Positions 1 to 11,901 of a DNA stretch of 32,471 nt are shown piece after piece; the stretch's first letter is position 1, and the number at the start of each line of letters is the position of its first letter. This DNA comes from Saccoglossus kowalevskii. Lineage: Eukaryota > Hemichordata > Enteropneusta > Harrimaniidae. The DNA is taken from NCBI RefSeq assembly GCF_000003605.2, contig NW_003140812.1:940820-973290 (forward strand), read 5' to 3'. The notes below the pieces were generated by a model, which worked only from the letters and a program-made list of their open reading frames with translations, did no database searches and was not told the DNA's origin. A program made the position numbers and the translations under genes.

Positions 1-850
1 GTTTATAAAATATCAGTGTAGTTTTTGCAGAAAAAAACAATTTTTGGATTAAAGTATTTTTTCCTAACATTTTCGTGAATATCATCACTTCAGTTCAGAA
101 GTTGTCAAAGTTTGTCCATTTGTTCTATAGTCTACAGATGTATTTTTGAAATAATTTCATATCAGAGAGCTAGTAAGTAATCATTCATTGGCTTCGTAAT
201 GTTGCGTCTATTATGAACTTTATAATAGCAGTCGGGTAATGGCGCATCACAGTTGGATACATTAATGCAAGGTAATGGCGTCACCTGTGAATAGTCCAAT
301 TACAGAGAATACAGCTCTGCATTAGTCAATTCTTCAGGTAACGGTTTCATTACACACACGTAATTGCGCTGTGAATTGGTACATGTATGGAACACCGAGG
401 GTAGGTAGCATCTGCGAAATAAACTGGGAAAGAGTGGTTCTTTTTACATCTGAATCACAGTTGGTCACATAAAATCTATATAATGGCGTCAACTGTGAAG
501 AGTGCCATTAAAACTACAACTTTGCACCAGTCATTACTTCTAGCAATGCATGAGCTTTCACATTAAACAAACGTACAATAATGACAAGCATGAACACCTG
601 TATTAGTAGCAGCTGCGAAAGTAAGAAAATGTTGTTTTACTTGGGTATATTATACTCATAGAATGACAGCCTAAGAGTTTCCACGTTTATAATCAAAATT
701 ATATCAAAAATAGTAACTCATGTACAATGGATACATGTATGACCACATGGCTTAGTAGCAGCTGCGAAAGAAAAAATGCTTGTGCATATTATTGTCATTT
801 ATAAATTATATCAAAGATAGTAATTGCTTACTGGTATGATTTATGTTTCC
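1..850. repeat. Degenerate tandem repeat array ending in a GTAGCAGCTGCGAAA box
   Basis: Seen: four related units. Unit 1 (about 245-420) and unit 2 (about 453-621) align along their length: both open with ATCACAGTTGG, then have AATGGCGTCA(C/A)CTGTGAA, a GCA(T/C)(T/C)AGTCA segment, a CATG(T/A)-type segment, and a closing box (GTAGCATCTGCGAAA at 405-419; GTAGCAGCTGCGAAA at 606-620). Unit 3 (about 631-770) shares ACATGTATG with unit 1 and ends in the same box at 756-770. Unit 4 (about 772-850) repeats the left part of unit 3 (TTATATCAAA and ATAGTAA) but is truncated before the box. Unit spacing falls from about 200 to about 147 bp. No coding is evident. The family is not one I can name; it could be a satellite-like array inside a mobile element. 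The window edge may cut it. Confidence 0.7.
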
Positions 851-1345
851 TAAAAGAGATCTCGCTATTGGTTATGAATGAAATGATACTCGTACAAATG
901 AGACCACACACCTACCAGTTATTCGCGGGCCAGAACATACGTATGACGGAATTAAACTACTTGAGATTATTTGATGTGTATATGCCGTATCGCGCGTTTT
1001 ATTTACTGTTTCTTCTGTGTGTATATGTTCGTTGTGTGCCTATATATGATATTATGTCACATAGGTATTTGTCACATATGATGAAATTGTTCTTTATAGT
1101 AAACTGATTAGGTTGTTCTGACCATGAGATCATCTTAATATTGTTTGCAAGTTTTTGGCACCAGACATTAGAATTGCTCTTGACTACTAGTCACTGTGAG
1201 TGCAAACTAAATAAATAACAGTGAGTTGTCGCGTAAAGTTTTTGGCGAGACGAATTTGCCGTGTTTTAAGTTCGAATTTTGCTCGTTGAGTGTTTATATG
1301 TTCGTGATATGCCAGTAATTGATATTACTATCAAATCTCTTTTTC
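851..1345 (+). repeat. Local imperfect duplication, two copies about 270 bp apart
   Basis: Seen: about 1017-1059 and 1288-1333 read almost in parallel. Both contain TATATGTTCG followed by a TGTGCC or TATGCC segment and then a GATATTA..TCA segment; identity is about 75-80% by eye with one small indel. Upstream, TGCCGT near 982 and near 1257 suggests the homology extends left by about 30 bp. An open frame crosses the first copy, but it starts at a TTG and its product is rich in Y, F, L and M with no motif, so I treat it as chance. No gene is seen in this stretch. Confidence 0.5.
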
Positions 1346-3497
1346 AAGCACCATACTGTTTCATTCATCAGATCCAATGCTCAGCATATACATTATAACA
1401 GCAGGGTACATATACATATACATAGAAAGAACTAAACTTTGCTTGCCTTAATATCTAATTAAATTTTACATCAGGTTTTTATAATTGACTTGCAATGTCT
1501 TATACAATCAATTTACATGAAACCATCTTACTCATACGTTACAATAACGTGTATTGCAATCACATAAAGACAAGTGACTCGTGTATTTAGTCTTAAATGT
1601 ACTCAAAATAATTAATAATTACTAGCTTGCTCAGTCTGCATGATGATTGGGTAGTAATAAGTCGTATATGTACATTGTAATCATAGACGACGTTTTCGAA
1701 TAGTCCATATCCTGAATAACAAATGTTAAACCTTCTTTATTATTTATTTCATATATGATGATGACACATTTATTACTTTATTGTGACATTGTAAAAACTG
1801 ACACTAAACTTGGGGAAAATAATCATGATATACCTCATTGCGAGTGTTGCAAACTGTGTGAAACATGTCGTACACGTTCGGACGATCTTTGAATGAACGC
1901 ACAATTGAAAATGGATGTTCGATTGAAACGAGACACAACGTGCCTCAAACAGTATTTTCTAATATTATGAATTTATGACTTATGACAAGTTTACATTATT
2001 TTCCAAATCTTAGATCTGAAATATACATTAAAATATACTCAGGTAAACACTGAGATGAGTTTGTGAATTACTTATATGGGCTTCAAAAAAAGATAAATAC
2101 ACATAACGGTTAAACTTATTCCGCTTTGGCGTTTTGCCAAAATCGATTGAATGAATAATGATAAGTAATTGGTAGCTTTACTGACACGTATTAGGTGCGT
2201 ACTCGACATTTCAATGAATCGCACCGACGGGCTATTCAATATAAGATAAAGAATTGAAAAGATGAACAGAATTTGTTTGAGGGAGAAACAAGTTGGATTC
2301 CAGCTGTTGGTTAATAGTTTGCGTGCCTGTTAATGACAATCGATTAAACATTCACTCCCGCCTGTGATCGCGTTAATATGCACTGTTACTTACAAATAAT
2401 CACTATCGATTGTTTGTATTGCCATGATTCCTCAATTATATTAGTATCATATTACTGAGTGACATGTTTGATCAGATATTTGATTTATTGCTTCTTTGGT
2501 AACACAATAGCGGTAACAATATACCTGCAGTATTATTATACTTAATTGTTTGGTCTATTTCTCAGTTGTTAAAAAAACGTACATTACCTTCTCAAGTCTG
2601 TAACATTAGTTAGGTTGAATTTACACACAGCTCAAATCATTTATGATAGTCAATCTACATATTGAAACGTTGTGACTGTCACATCTTTAACTAGCATTGA
2701 GCTGAATCAAAATAATAGTGAATATAGTAAGCATGTATATTATCGATAAAACGCGTTATAATCATGTTTTATTTCAAGCAGCTGCCAATTCCAAAGACGA
2801 TTCTACCTCTACTATTTTCCGGTTAGATGAGTGTGCTTAAGAAATTAGATACAATAGCTTCTCATATCATGTCTATTATACCATTCACCCACCATGTACC
2901 ACAAGACGAAACTGTCCACATACCTACTTATTGCATTGCGTATTATTGTATATTTATCTAGACTGTGCTATGCAAATGGTACCTGTGTGCCTCGTACTTT
3001 AAATATGAACATTAAATAAGATTAACTAACATAACATATAAGTACTAACAATAGTCCAATTCGTTCAATAATATTTCCAATAAAGTCTTTTCATTTGAAA
3101 TTTCTTGGAAGATCATCAATTCAATGAAATACCTGCTCAGTGGAATTCTTTATCTAGCGGAGTTTTCTAGAGTCTAGAGGGCTGCCTATGTCTTTATCTC
3201 ATATGCATGTTGCACTTAGACATGCTAATAAGAAAAGGAGTACATTGTTAATAATATGAAAATGGGAAATTATCATTCAAACTCCGTGCTATAGTTGTTT
3301 TACCACATCTTTAGTAGCAATTTAATTCCTAAAAATAAAACGGTCATTATATAATATATATATAATTACCATGCATTGCTATGAGGGTATAAGATATTAT
3401 GAATATAATATACACAATTATATTGAATGCATGTGAATGTAACGTGCATGTGTATCACAATGAAATGGTTCAATTAATGCATATTTGTACTGTCATG
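1346..3497. other. A+T-rich non-coding stretch, no gene seen
   Basis: No open frame worth reporting lies here on either strand. I see only A+T-rich single-copy-looking sequence with two small inverted repeats. TTTGGC (2125-2130) pairs with GCCAAA (2136-2141) around a 5-nt loop. GGTGCG (2194-2199) pairs with CGCACC (2220-2225) around a 20-nt loop. Both are short enough to be chance. It could be intergenic or intronic. Confidence 0.6.
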
Positions 3498-4160
3498 AAA
3501 TATCAGTGTAGTAATTGCAAATGGGCGTGCTGGTCGCTATGACAATATCACTAGATTATCGCAAATTCTTGGCGAAGGCTCTACGGTGAACATCCGTTTC
3601 TGATTAATGTTATAATTTAATGAAGAAATACATAGAAGTCACACATATGTTTACTAGATTGTTCCTGTGCGACCGTTCGCGGTCAGTGACGCCATTATAT
3701 TTATTGCACGTGCTACGTTGCTCATGCTTTTGATGCAAACAAAGAAAGGTGTTCGAATGTGATGTAAATGTGACGCATAGTGCCAAATAAGAAAGACGTC
3801 CATAACATTCAAAAACACGCCCATGAGGTTCATTTGACTAAATCATCGCTGTCAGATACTTATCTAAATTACAACGTTATTGTTATGTATGAATAACCCT
3901 GTTCCATAGCACTTACGTAATTGGTCATGATTCGTATCACTTGCAACATTGACATGACCTTTTTGTGTGGATATCATTCTCAATACGTCACTTCAGATCC
4001 ATTAGTGCAATTGTGCGTGGCCTTTGGAAAGGCGACTTGTACACACCTGGTTACATTAAAACTGGGTAATGGCAGCAGCACTAAATTACAAAAACGCGTT
4101 TCAGCATTAGTCCGAACTCTTGCCTGTAAGGAATATCTTGACTAGTAGCAGCTGCGACAT
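3498..4160 (+). repeat. Partial second copy of the left-edge repeat
   Basis: Seen: AAATATCAGTGTAGT at 3498-3512 is identical to positions 8-22. Further right, about 4041-4160 follows unit 1 of the left array: GGTTACATTAA near 4049 matches GGATACATTAA near 254, then GGTAATGGC, then CAGCATTAGTC against TGCATTAGTC, and finally the closing box CTAGTAGCAGCTGCGAC (4142-4158). The interval between these anchors is longer than in the left copy, so the middle is diverged or rearranged. A reverse-oriented TATAATGGCGTCACTG-like match lies near 3686-3701. A hairpin GACCG-TTCG-CGGTC sits at 3671-3684. The 74-residue frame ending at 4145 lies over this repeat and shows no domain. Confidence 0.55.
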
Positions 4161-7090
4161 ACATCGAAATTAAAGAAATTATTCGTAAAGGAATATCAGG
4201 AAAGTACAGAGGAAGTCGACCCACTGAGGCATCTTATACTGATATATTAAGTTATAAAACTTTTGTATTTCGTATACTTTTTTCCGAAAATTACTATTAC
4301 CTGTTTGCGTTGTATGTGTATCGGCAAGCTGGATCTTTATTGCGCACACTGTAAAGATTTGTGAGAATGTAACAAGTAAATATATGTCTATAAAACAGTG
4401 TGTGTAGAATAGTGTATATCCTGTTTACGTTTTATTATTGTGCACTGAATGTCAATTGATAATTAAATTGACATATTTATACTGCTGAAAAGACAAATTA
4501 ATTCCTTGCCAACATGAAATGAAAAACGACAAGAATCAGCGTGTATCATGATTATAATATATCCCCAATAAATAATGGGATTATAATTATTCAATAATGC
4601 TTGGCATAACACCAATGTTGTGATGGCACCAAAATAAGTTAAGCATATATTTTATGTCACGTTAAAGCACAGTATATTCAATTGTGGTCACATACGTTGA
4701 ATACTACTTTTTGAACTATATAATTGTTATCAGTCAACGAAATGTCGAGTCGTAGCGAGCGAACGACTATCACTGGAAAGCTAGTAGGTGTTAGCCATTC
4801 TTCCGTTCGTTTATGTAAACTATGTCTCAGGACTATTCGTGTACCGAAGAGTACTCGCGCTCTATGGAGTAATCCCACTTCGTTTGTCGCATTTGCTTAA
4901 ATGAATCAGCACAATCGGGCGACACAGTCTGGAGGCCACCAGGACAACACAATCGTTCGCGGTAGCTAGAAGCACACGCACGAGATAAAACGCTGCGACC
5001 GAGTGCGTTATAGTTTATAAAGCAGACGAAGATTTTTTATTGGCAATAGATCATTTATTTGATGCCGATTTTGGTATTAAATACTTGTCACCTTAAAACT
5101 TAAATCTTTTTGAATACCTTCTTCTTTATTCGTTTCAGAATATAACATTGAATCCATATCAACATTACGGGGCGTTTATTTTTAATAATGGGTTACATTA
5201 TCACGAATAATCTGTAGCAACGACACCAACAATTCAACTCGTATTTATGATGCTATAATATAATTAATGTGAAATATCGTCATTCGTATTACAGTCAAAC
5301 CATAGACCCGCTTAACATGATATATGTATTACCATTGAAAACAGAACCCGGGTGTGTATGTTTTACTGGTCATGTTTTTTTGTGTGTAAGGAAAGTTACT
5401 TAAATATAGTGTATCGGGCAATGCATTCTCAGTAACATTGACGGGTTTTCAATTTGCATCCGCACCGGTACCGTTCTCAACGATACCTAGAGAGTAATAC
5501 TTCAAAGTCAAACTCTTTTGTTAATTTACACACATTTGTTCAAAACACTTTGTATATTATCGGTTTCCCTGAACAGACACTTACTCACGTGAATTTGAAT
5601 CATATTACGAATATAGATGTTTAATTTAATAATAACCTTTGTTTGAAGAAATGACAAATGCTTTTACGCGATTAAATACATATGTTGGCAAGTATATTTA
5701 GTTGAATGATTGGATGATGGAGTGTTCTGTTTTATTGCGAATCTATTTTTACGCGTAGGTTGATAGTGCCATGTGCAAGTTGATATACGATTAACACAAT
5801 ATTTGTTTTGATTGTCCAAATAAGTGTGTTCAATTATTACATGACATTGTGGGCGATCAGTGAAGATAGATAGTGCGGTGACGCACACTTAAACGACATA
5901 AAGCAATATTTAGCTAGCTACAATAAGTGGGCTAATATGAAGAGTCCATAGATCCTGATAGATTTGAACTCAAAGTTGGAAATAGTATATGTTTTGTATA
6001 TATATCTCGTGTATAACGAATTTCACTCTAATCATCGACATCTCGACAAAAAATGCGAACAACGACAATATTGTACGATTCATTTTATTTAAAACTAACA
6101 AGTGAAAAGGCGCATCTATATAGTTTTCAAGGTCAGTACATAAATTGTCGTATTTGGGGGTGTAAATGCAATGAAAAAGACACACTGTTATCAGCTTGTA
6201 TGAGTCAAGGTAATAACGTTTATTTAAACAATAAGGCAAAGGTGTGCATGGTTTTGTACTCACTGTAAGTTCCAGTGCGAACAATTATAGTCACATTGTC
6301 TTGTTTAGGTCAAAATGTCTTCAAAATTGTCTGGAAAAGAAACCAAGAGAAACGGACATTCGTACATCGGTATACATTTAAAGAATGATCAACAGAGTGT
6401 TACTATTCAATACAATGTACCAATGAGACTTAAAAATGGGATTTAGATTAAAAATATGTGTTGTGGTTCTTCGTAGGCAGAAATACAATCCTTACAGCTT
6501 ACTCGAAACTATTTTTGAATCTGCTATATCCTTTCGTCCGCGCTACACCGAGCGTCATTGCCAAAGTTAACAAGAAAAACAATTCAAACGAAGAGCATCT
6601 GTAAGTCGGTATATTTTATGCATGGTCAAATATATTGTGTGACATTATTAATTATATTAGCACGTAGTATTACCCTCTTTATATGCTACGTCGTGGGTAA
6701 ATTCGGCCGCGAAATAATAATGTGTGTAACGATCACCGTACTGCCTTCGTACACACTTGGCTGTATTCTCTTGTTCACCGCATAGTATCACGCCGGCCTT
6801 TGCACAATGTATTACAATACGGATAGTTTATAGTTACGTCACAACAACTGATACGTAACTGCCATGCATATGATATATAGTAACATAATGGACGTATTTC
6901 ATTTTTTATATCAATAATCGCGAACAAGAACCGTGAAAGTGACAAAATGTGGAATTTGATCGCAATTTTTGATTGATGAAATCGTAAGTGCTTTTATTGT
7001 CAACAAGTATTATGCATAATGACAAATCTGATCGCAGTGAAGGTTTAGGTTTTTAAGGTACAGGTGCAGTTTACCTGACAGGTATTTTAA
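4161..7090. other. A+T-rich non-coding stretch, no gene seen
   Basis: Several frames of 66-104 codons occur on both strands and overlap each other, for example 5970-6284 minus and 6053-6268 plus. Their products are unstructured mixes rich in Y, I, C, L and N with no motif I recognise. A slightly more G+C- and CpG-rich segment at about 4880-5030 ends in a TATAGTTTATAAAG run at about 5009-5022. That could be mistaken for a core promoter, but no coding sequence follows. I see no repeat copies here. Confidence 0.55.
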
Positions 7091-7880
7091 TTATTTAATT
7101 AGGCAACCAAGATGACCTCCCTTGTCCACAGAACTATATATTTTCGGAAAGCTCATTGTATAAATTTTAAAATTTTGTAAATATTTCTTGTTATGACACT
7201 GTGGTTCGAAGTGTGCACAAACATGTTTTTTTTTTTATCAAAAGTGATTTTAAAAAATTAGCTTCTAAACCGTGCCTCTGTTTCATGTAAAAATACATCT
7301 GTTCATACTATGAAGAAAGTGCCGTCTTTTAAACTGTCTACAGTTGTCAATTTTGCTGGGCAGCAGCTCAAATTTCACTAATTCAAGTTTATGCATAAAT
7401 TAACACCCAGGCTCGTTGTCTGTACGATTGTTGTAACACTGTTCAACTAACAATGCCCCGACGATGTTTTGAAGATAAACACATTGTCAATTATTTGTGA
7501 AAATTTCAAAAGAAAAGATCAAAGCGTTAAGAAGCTATTTTTTTTAAAGTTCTGGAATATGCACTAAAAAGAAGATGAGATAATTGCTAATTCGCAAATT
7601 TTATAGTTAAGTAAAAATCTGTGCTGGTTTACATCGCCATTGGATTTAACAGAGTTCCACTAATGATTTTTATTTCAAAAAATCACAGAATACAGATGTT
7701 CATACAATGCCATAGAAAATAAAAAAAAAATAAAGTGAAACTTGTCAAAATTCGCAAAATGAAAATGTCCTCGTTTGAAAACGAACTTGAACAAGAACTA
7801 TAAAACATTTTATAGAACCTTTTGAACACATTCGATATACACCAGGGTATGAATAATTTATTCAATTTAACTACCATTAC
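7091..7880. repeat. Very A+T-rich segment with weak inverted arms
   Basis: Seen: TTTTAAAAAATTAGCTTCT at about 7249-7267 is close to the reverse complement of about 7530-7550 (AGAAGCTATTTTTTTTAAAG). TGTTCATAC occurs in the same direction near 7300 and near 7699. Homopolymer runs are frequent, such as the T run at 7226-7237. The inverted match is carried largely by A/T runs, so it may be chance; otherwise it may be a decayed foldback element. The minus-strand 64-codon frame here is low-complexity F/S-rich chance translation. Confidence 0.25.
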
Positions 7881-8804
7881 TTATGGAGATGGTTTTCACG
7901 GGACGCGTGGAAAACGACCTTCCTAAAATAGGGTAAGTGTTCAATATAATATGGTACACACGCAAGTGTCGCAAAATAGAATAAACCATGAAATTGTGGC
8001 CGGCATTTAATAACGATTCAGTTTTGCGCTGATAATACACTGACAATACAACTTATAATAGTGTGCGCGTTTAATATTACAATGTTGTTTTTGATACGCA
8101 CTGTCTAGAATGGAAGAAAATGTACAAGAAAGCGTCAGTGATATATTGACTAGCGTGTTGTTACAATTATGTATTACCCTAATTAGAGCTCTGCTATGGT
8201 CAGTCGATAGGAAGCTATAAAGTGGACAATGCAGTTCTTTGTTAATTTGAACCGAATTAGTTTATAAACGAGAAACTATCACTCGTCTTGGCGTCTGTCC
8301 GGGTGATCTGTCCAGTTGATTATTTATGGAACTGTTCAGAGAGACACGTTCATCTAGAAGGTGATTCTAAAGCAATTACTTCAATGTAGTAGTCTTTCTT
8401 TCTTAGCGAAATGTAACAAGTATGGGGCATCTATAATTTAATATAATGAACGTTTCTCACGTATGATGTATGATTCATGTACGAACATTTAGCTGAAGTT
8501 TGAAGTCACTTTACATGGGTAAAAATGTGTAAATCCAATAACAAATAAAACTCACCAAATACATACACCCAAAATAACGACTTCCCGAACATGCGCACTA
8601 AACATGCGTCGGTTTACCGGCAATCAATTATTATTAGATTAGTTAATGAATTCTCCACTATGAATGGATGTTACAATTACCATTACGTTATACCACGGTG
8701 AGTGGATGTTAATGCCTGCGGTCTGGTCATATATTACATAAGCAGTGCATCAGCGGTGTCGAATGCAATCTACAACATATCTCATTATTGAAAATAGTTC
8801 ACAT
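7881..8804. other. Non-coding stretch, no gene seen
   Basis: No open frame of note lies on either strand. Composition is A+T-rich with scattered CpGs. No tandem repeat or strong hairpin was seen. The segment 8581-8635 (ACATGCGCAC, then GGTTTACCGGCAATC) has short word matches elsewhere, near 10178 and 27277, but these are too short to call a family. Confidence 0.55.
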
Positions 8805-8950
8805 GAGATAACTAACATTCATTTACTTGATGGAAGGGAGTTATATTACATTTTTACTACAGATCCATTAACTCTTCCATCGCTAATTGTTTGAGTGCGG
8901 GCATGCTCGCGTGAATGTAACATACGGACACTAGTTATAAATGAACATCT
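8805..8950 (+). repeat. Dispersed repeat family B, copy 1
   Basis: Seen: this stretch is collinear with 25324-25467 at a near-constant offset of 16515-16519. Shared anchors are CTAAC (8812 and 25331), TCCATTAA (8864 and 25381), the 14-mer TAATTGTTTGAGTG (8884-8897 and 25401-25414) and TTATAAATG (8935-8943 and 25450-25458). Similarity between the anchors is moderate. Four ordered anchors with almost no offset drift make common ancestry much likelier than chance. No terminal inverted repeats or coding were found, so the element class is unknown; a short non-autonomous element is possible. Confidence 0.65.
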
Positions 8951-11040
8951 GACTTCGTAATGCAAATAATTGCCTCCATGTCCTGCAATCATGACACAAG
9001 TAGTTGAATATGTTTATACACACGTAGAATTTGCAAATACATATGTTGATGTTTTTTTTATTGTTTGATACATATGAACATCAGCGTTTGTGTTAATGTT
9101 TTGTGAAAAGAAAAGTATCGTTCACCTGACGGGAATGCACTTTACTCGGACGTCCGACTTTGTTACTTCCCGAATATCTCCATGTGATATTTTTATATAA
9201 GGACACAATCACTGGTTGTGAACGTAATATTGTCGATGCAGTCAAGTGTAAAATGCAATACTGTTTAAATTGTGCTTTACAATGTTGAAGCAAATTCGGG
9301 GTTAATTAATCGTAGACTTGAATTATGCCATAATGTTTCGATGAGTATTTCGTCAGAAACAAAAACATAGTTACTATTATAAAATGTTGCATGTCGCAAG
9401 TCACGTATATCGTCATATTGGTATATATATATAGTACGGTACGGTTAGTGTAAAAAATGTATTCAATGACTAATACTCGATGAACAAAAACTGACTCACT
9501 CTTGCAGTAATTACCAAATTGGGTTTATGTTCTCCACATAATAAATTGTTTGGGTTTCTTTGAACAAGACGTGTTATACAATTACGAATACTTAAACAGT
9601 ACGCATCGTATACGACATAAATAAACAACTGTAAAACACTTATGCTTGTTCCTCGACGCACATATTTCAGTGCGTTCACCAACCAATATTTAGGACAAAT
9701 AAAACACATGACTGTTATTTGAAGAGGCATGTGTATAGTTGAAACTTTGACGATTCTTACGCATAAAGGGATTATACGTAAATCTATTGATCGTGAGTAG
9801 TATCACGTTTAGTTTGATAGAATAAATTGTATATTACGTAATTCGGGTAACTATTGTGTTATATTTCCAACGCTGTAAATCAATGTATGCTCGTAAGCAA
9901 GAGTGAAAAAAGTAAACATCATTTAACCTGTCAACTAATATATATTTACTAATCTTGGTTTATTATAATTAGGTTATTATAAATATTAAGAAAGTACCCG
10001 TAAATATCCCGCTGTACAGCTATAGTATTGACTGAGAAACATAACTCTGATAACAATGCCAACGCTTAGCATTTTTTAATAATAATAGTATTGCACATCG
10101 TTCATAACAGACGTTGTAAAAATGATTCAGCCAACAAACTATCACTACCAGGGGTTATCATAAACGAACGCGCCAGACATGCGCACTTCACTTACAACAT
10201 TGTGAGCGTTTCTTTTGTACTAGGGATGGCCGTGTATACTTCCTTATGCTATACGTTATTGAGTGTAATAATGACAGGAGGGATGAATTACTGTCAGTCA
10301 GCAATTTCTTTGAGTTTTCGTCACCAATATTTGTTCTAAAATCGAGAAAATATATTCCTATGAAAGTCAAATAGGGTGATATATGTTATAGTTGAATTTG
10401 TTCATTTTGATTTGCTGATAAGATCAAGAGGTCTAGCTGAATTTAATAACGTTGTAAATTAGAATAAATATTGAATTCCGTCTCACAAATTGCAAAACCA
10501 CAGGAAGCTGACAATTATTTCATCCAGAAATTGAAACTGCAGTAATAAAAATATTTAAATAATAAAAATGTATGCTACATTAGTTATAGCAATTTTGTAG
10601 CCCAAATAAAGTAAAATATGTGATACGATATTTGACTATATTCAGTCCATTCAATTAGAAAACTAGTAACAATATCGGAGCATGGGTATCGTATTACAAT
10701 GTATTCCTCAGAATTACAGACTGCCATTGTTTAAATAATTATTGATCCTGTTATATTTTTTTTCTCAATGTTCTATTTTGCTTGGTACGAATATGGTACA
10801 AAATTAATGATTTTATAATGCATACAATACAATGCAGAAATGGGATGCGGGCTTTGTATACTAGAATGAAATACGATGGTTGATATACACAGCATTGTCG
10901 TGTCAAATAAACAAATATAAGGCTTACAGAGTGAATATTATTGAAACAATGACAGAAAAAGGCGGTAATATGAACCCAGCTGCCACCGCAATTCATATTA
11001 CCGTCGTTACTGGTAATTATTTACTAATGTCAAGTACATT
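8951..11040. other. A+T-rich non-coding stretch, no gene seen
   Basis: It holds frames of 60-86 codons, some antisense to each other (10091-10339 plus and 10188-10370 minus). None has a recognisable motif, signal peptide logic or neighbour. A short TA run lies near 9421-9433. The run AAAAAAAT near 9057-9060 (as T on the plus strand) and similar tracts are common. No repeat copies were found by eye. Confidence 0.55.
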
Positions 11041-11113
11041 CACCGAAGTATGAAATACTATAGAGAGACACAAACAAAGTGAATGTAATTTAAATCCCTA
11101 TTAACTTCATCCA

Positions 11114-11480
11114 TTTTGATGTCGTTACAGTTTAGATCGTTTGACGTCACTACGTTCGAATAATTGTATGCATGATTATTTAGCTTCTCAAGTGTATCGG
11201 TAACAGATAAAATACACATTTGCTTGTTGTTCGTAAGTAGATAGATCCAATCAGTCGGTACCTATCTGTATCAAAATTAAGAGGATAGTGTTGTTAAGTG
11301 TCTCCGGGGTACGCATGATAAATACGAAGATACAAAGTGAGAAAAGCCCACGGCGAGAAAATCGTTGATTGATGTTACTTGGCTCTTGTGCACATCAATG
11401 ACAGATCATATCTAGTGTCAATTACTAAAGTAACGACATCAAAAAGCCAATTTGACGAGCATATACAATCATTTATTTAT
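11114..11480 (+). repeat. Dispersed repeat family A, copy 1, with 15-bp inverted arms (MITE or foldback-like)
   Basis: Seen: TTTTGATGTCGTTAC (11114-11128) is the exact reverse complement of GTAACGACATCAAAA (11430-11444), about 300 bp apart. Pairing continues inward imperfectly (TTTAG and TTGAC-type blocks). A second, inner inverted pair lies within the right half: ATTGATGT (about 11368-11375) with ACATCAAT (about 11392-11399). The segment about 11240-11480 is collinear with 22105-22345 at a constant offset of 10865. Known: short elements with inverted ends and no coding capacity are typical of MITEs and foldback transposons. Inferred: this is such an element; the true ends and target-site duplication are not resolved. 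Confidence 0.65.
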
Positions 11481-11844
11481 ACATTAGAGACCCGAACGTC
11501 ATTATGGCGATACAATTTTGTTTAGAAACAATTCTAAGTAGTGTGTATTGTGCCACCCTAAACGACTGAGATGCGTTACCTATTGTTTGTTTTATTTGTA
11601 TAGTGTTGAAGGATATTTTGTGCAATCACTACGATCACTGTCTCATTTCAAATTTTCAAGTTGTGACTTGATAAATGTGAACAGAGTGAAACAAATCTTA
11701 ACTTTACTGTGTATTATACTTCAACCAAGATATGAAGGAGTGGGAAATTGTTGAGATAGAAATATATATGTGATGTAAATATGATTAGCACTTGTTCTCA
11801 TCTAAACGTTTCTTAGTACTTATTCATTGAATGTTTCTAACACC

Positions 11845-11846
<2 letters not shown>
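11481..11846. other. Non-coding spacer, no gene seen
   Basis: It contains a 68-codon frame (11548-11754) with no recognisable motif. Otherwise it is A+T-rich sequence leading into the TA microsatellite. Confidence 0.5.

Positions 11847-11899
<53 letters not shown>
11847..11899. repeat. (TA)n dinucleotide microsatellite, 53 bp
   Basis: An uninterrupted run of alternating T and A, about 26 units, bounded by ACCAT on the left and TTCATTC on the right. It is self-complementary and able to form cruciforms. Such runs mutate rapidly by slippage in eukaryotic genomes and are prone to assembly length error. Confidence 0.97.

Positions 11900-11901
<2 letters not shown>

Noticed and set aside
3560-3600. 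Resemblance of GAAGGCTCTACGGTGA to a motif I associate with bivalve interspersed repeats
   Set aside because: The match is about 15 bases with differences and rests on memory; it is not enough to assign an element or a taxon.
4678-5030. Promoter with a TATA-like TATAGTTTATAAAG at about 5009-5022
   Set aside because: T/A-rich boxes are expected everywhere in this DNA, and no coding sequence or transcript-like feature follows.
5970-6284. 104-codon minus-strand frame
   Set aside because: Its product is rich in Y, I, L, C and F without a motif and is overlapped by a 71-codon plus-strand frame, so it is chance-like.
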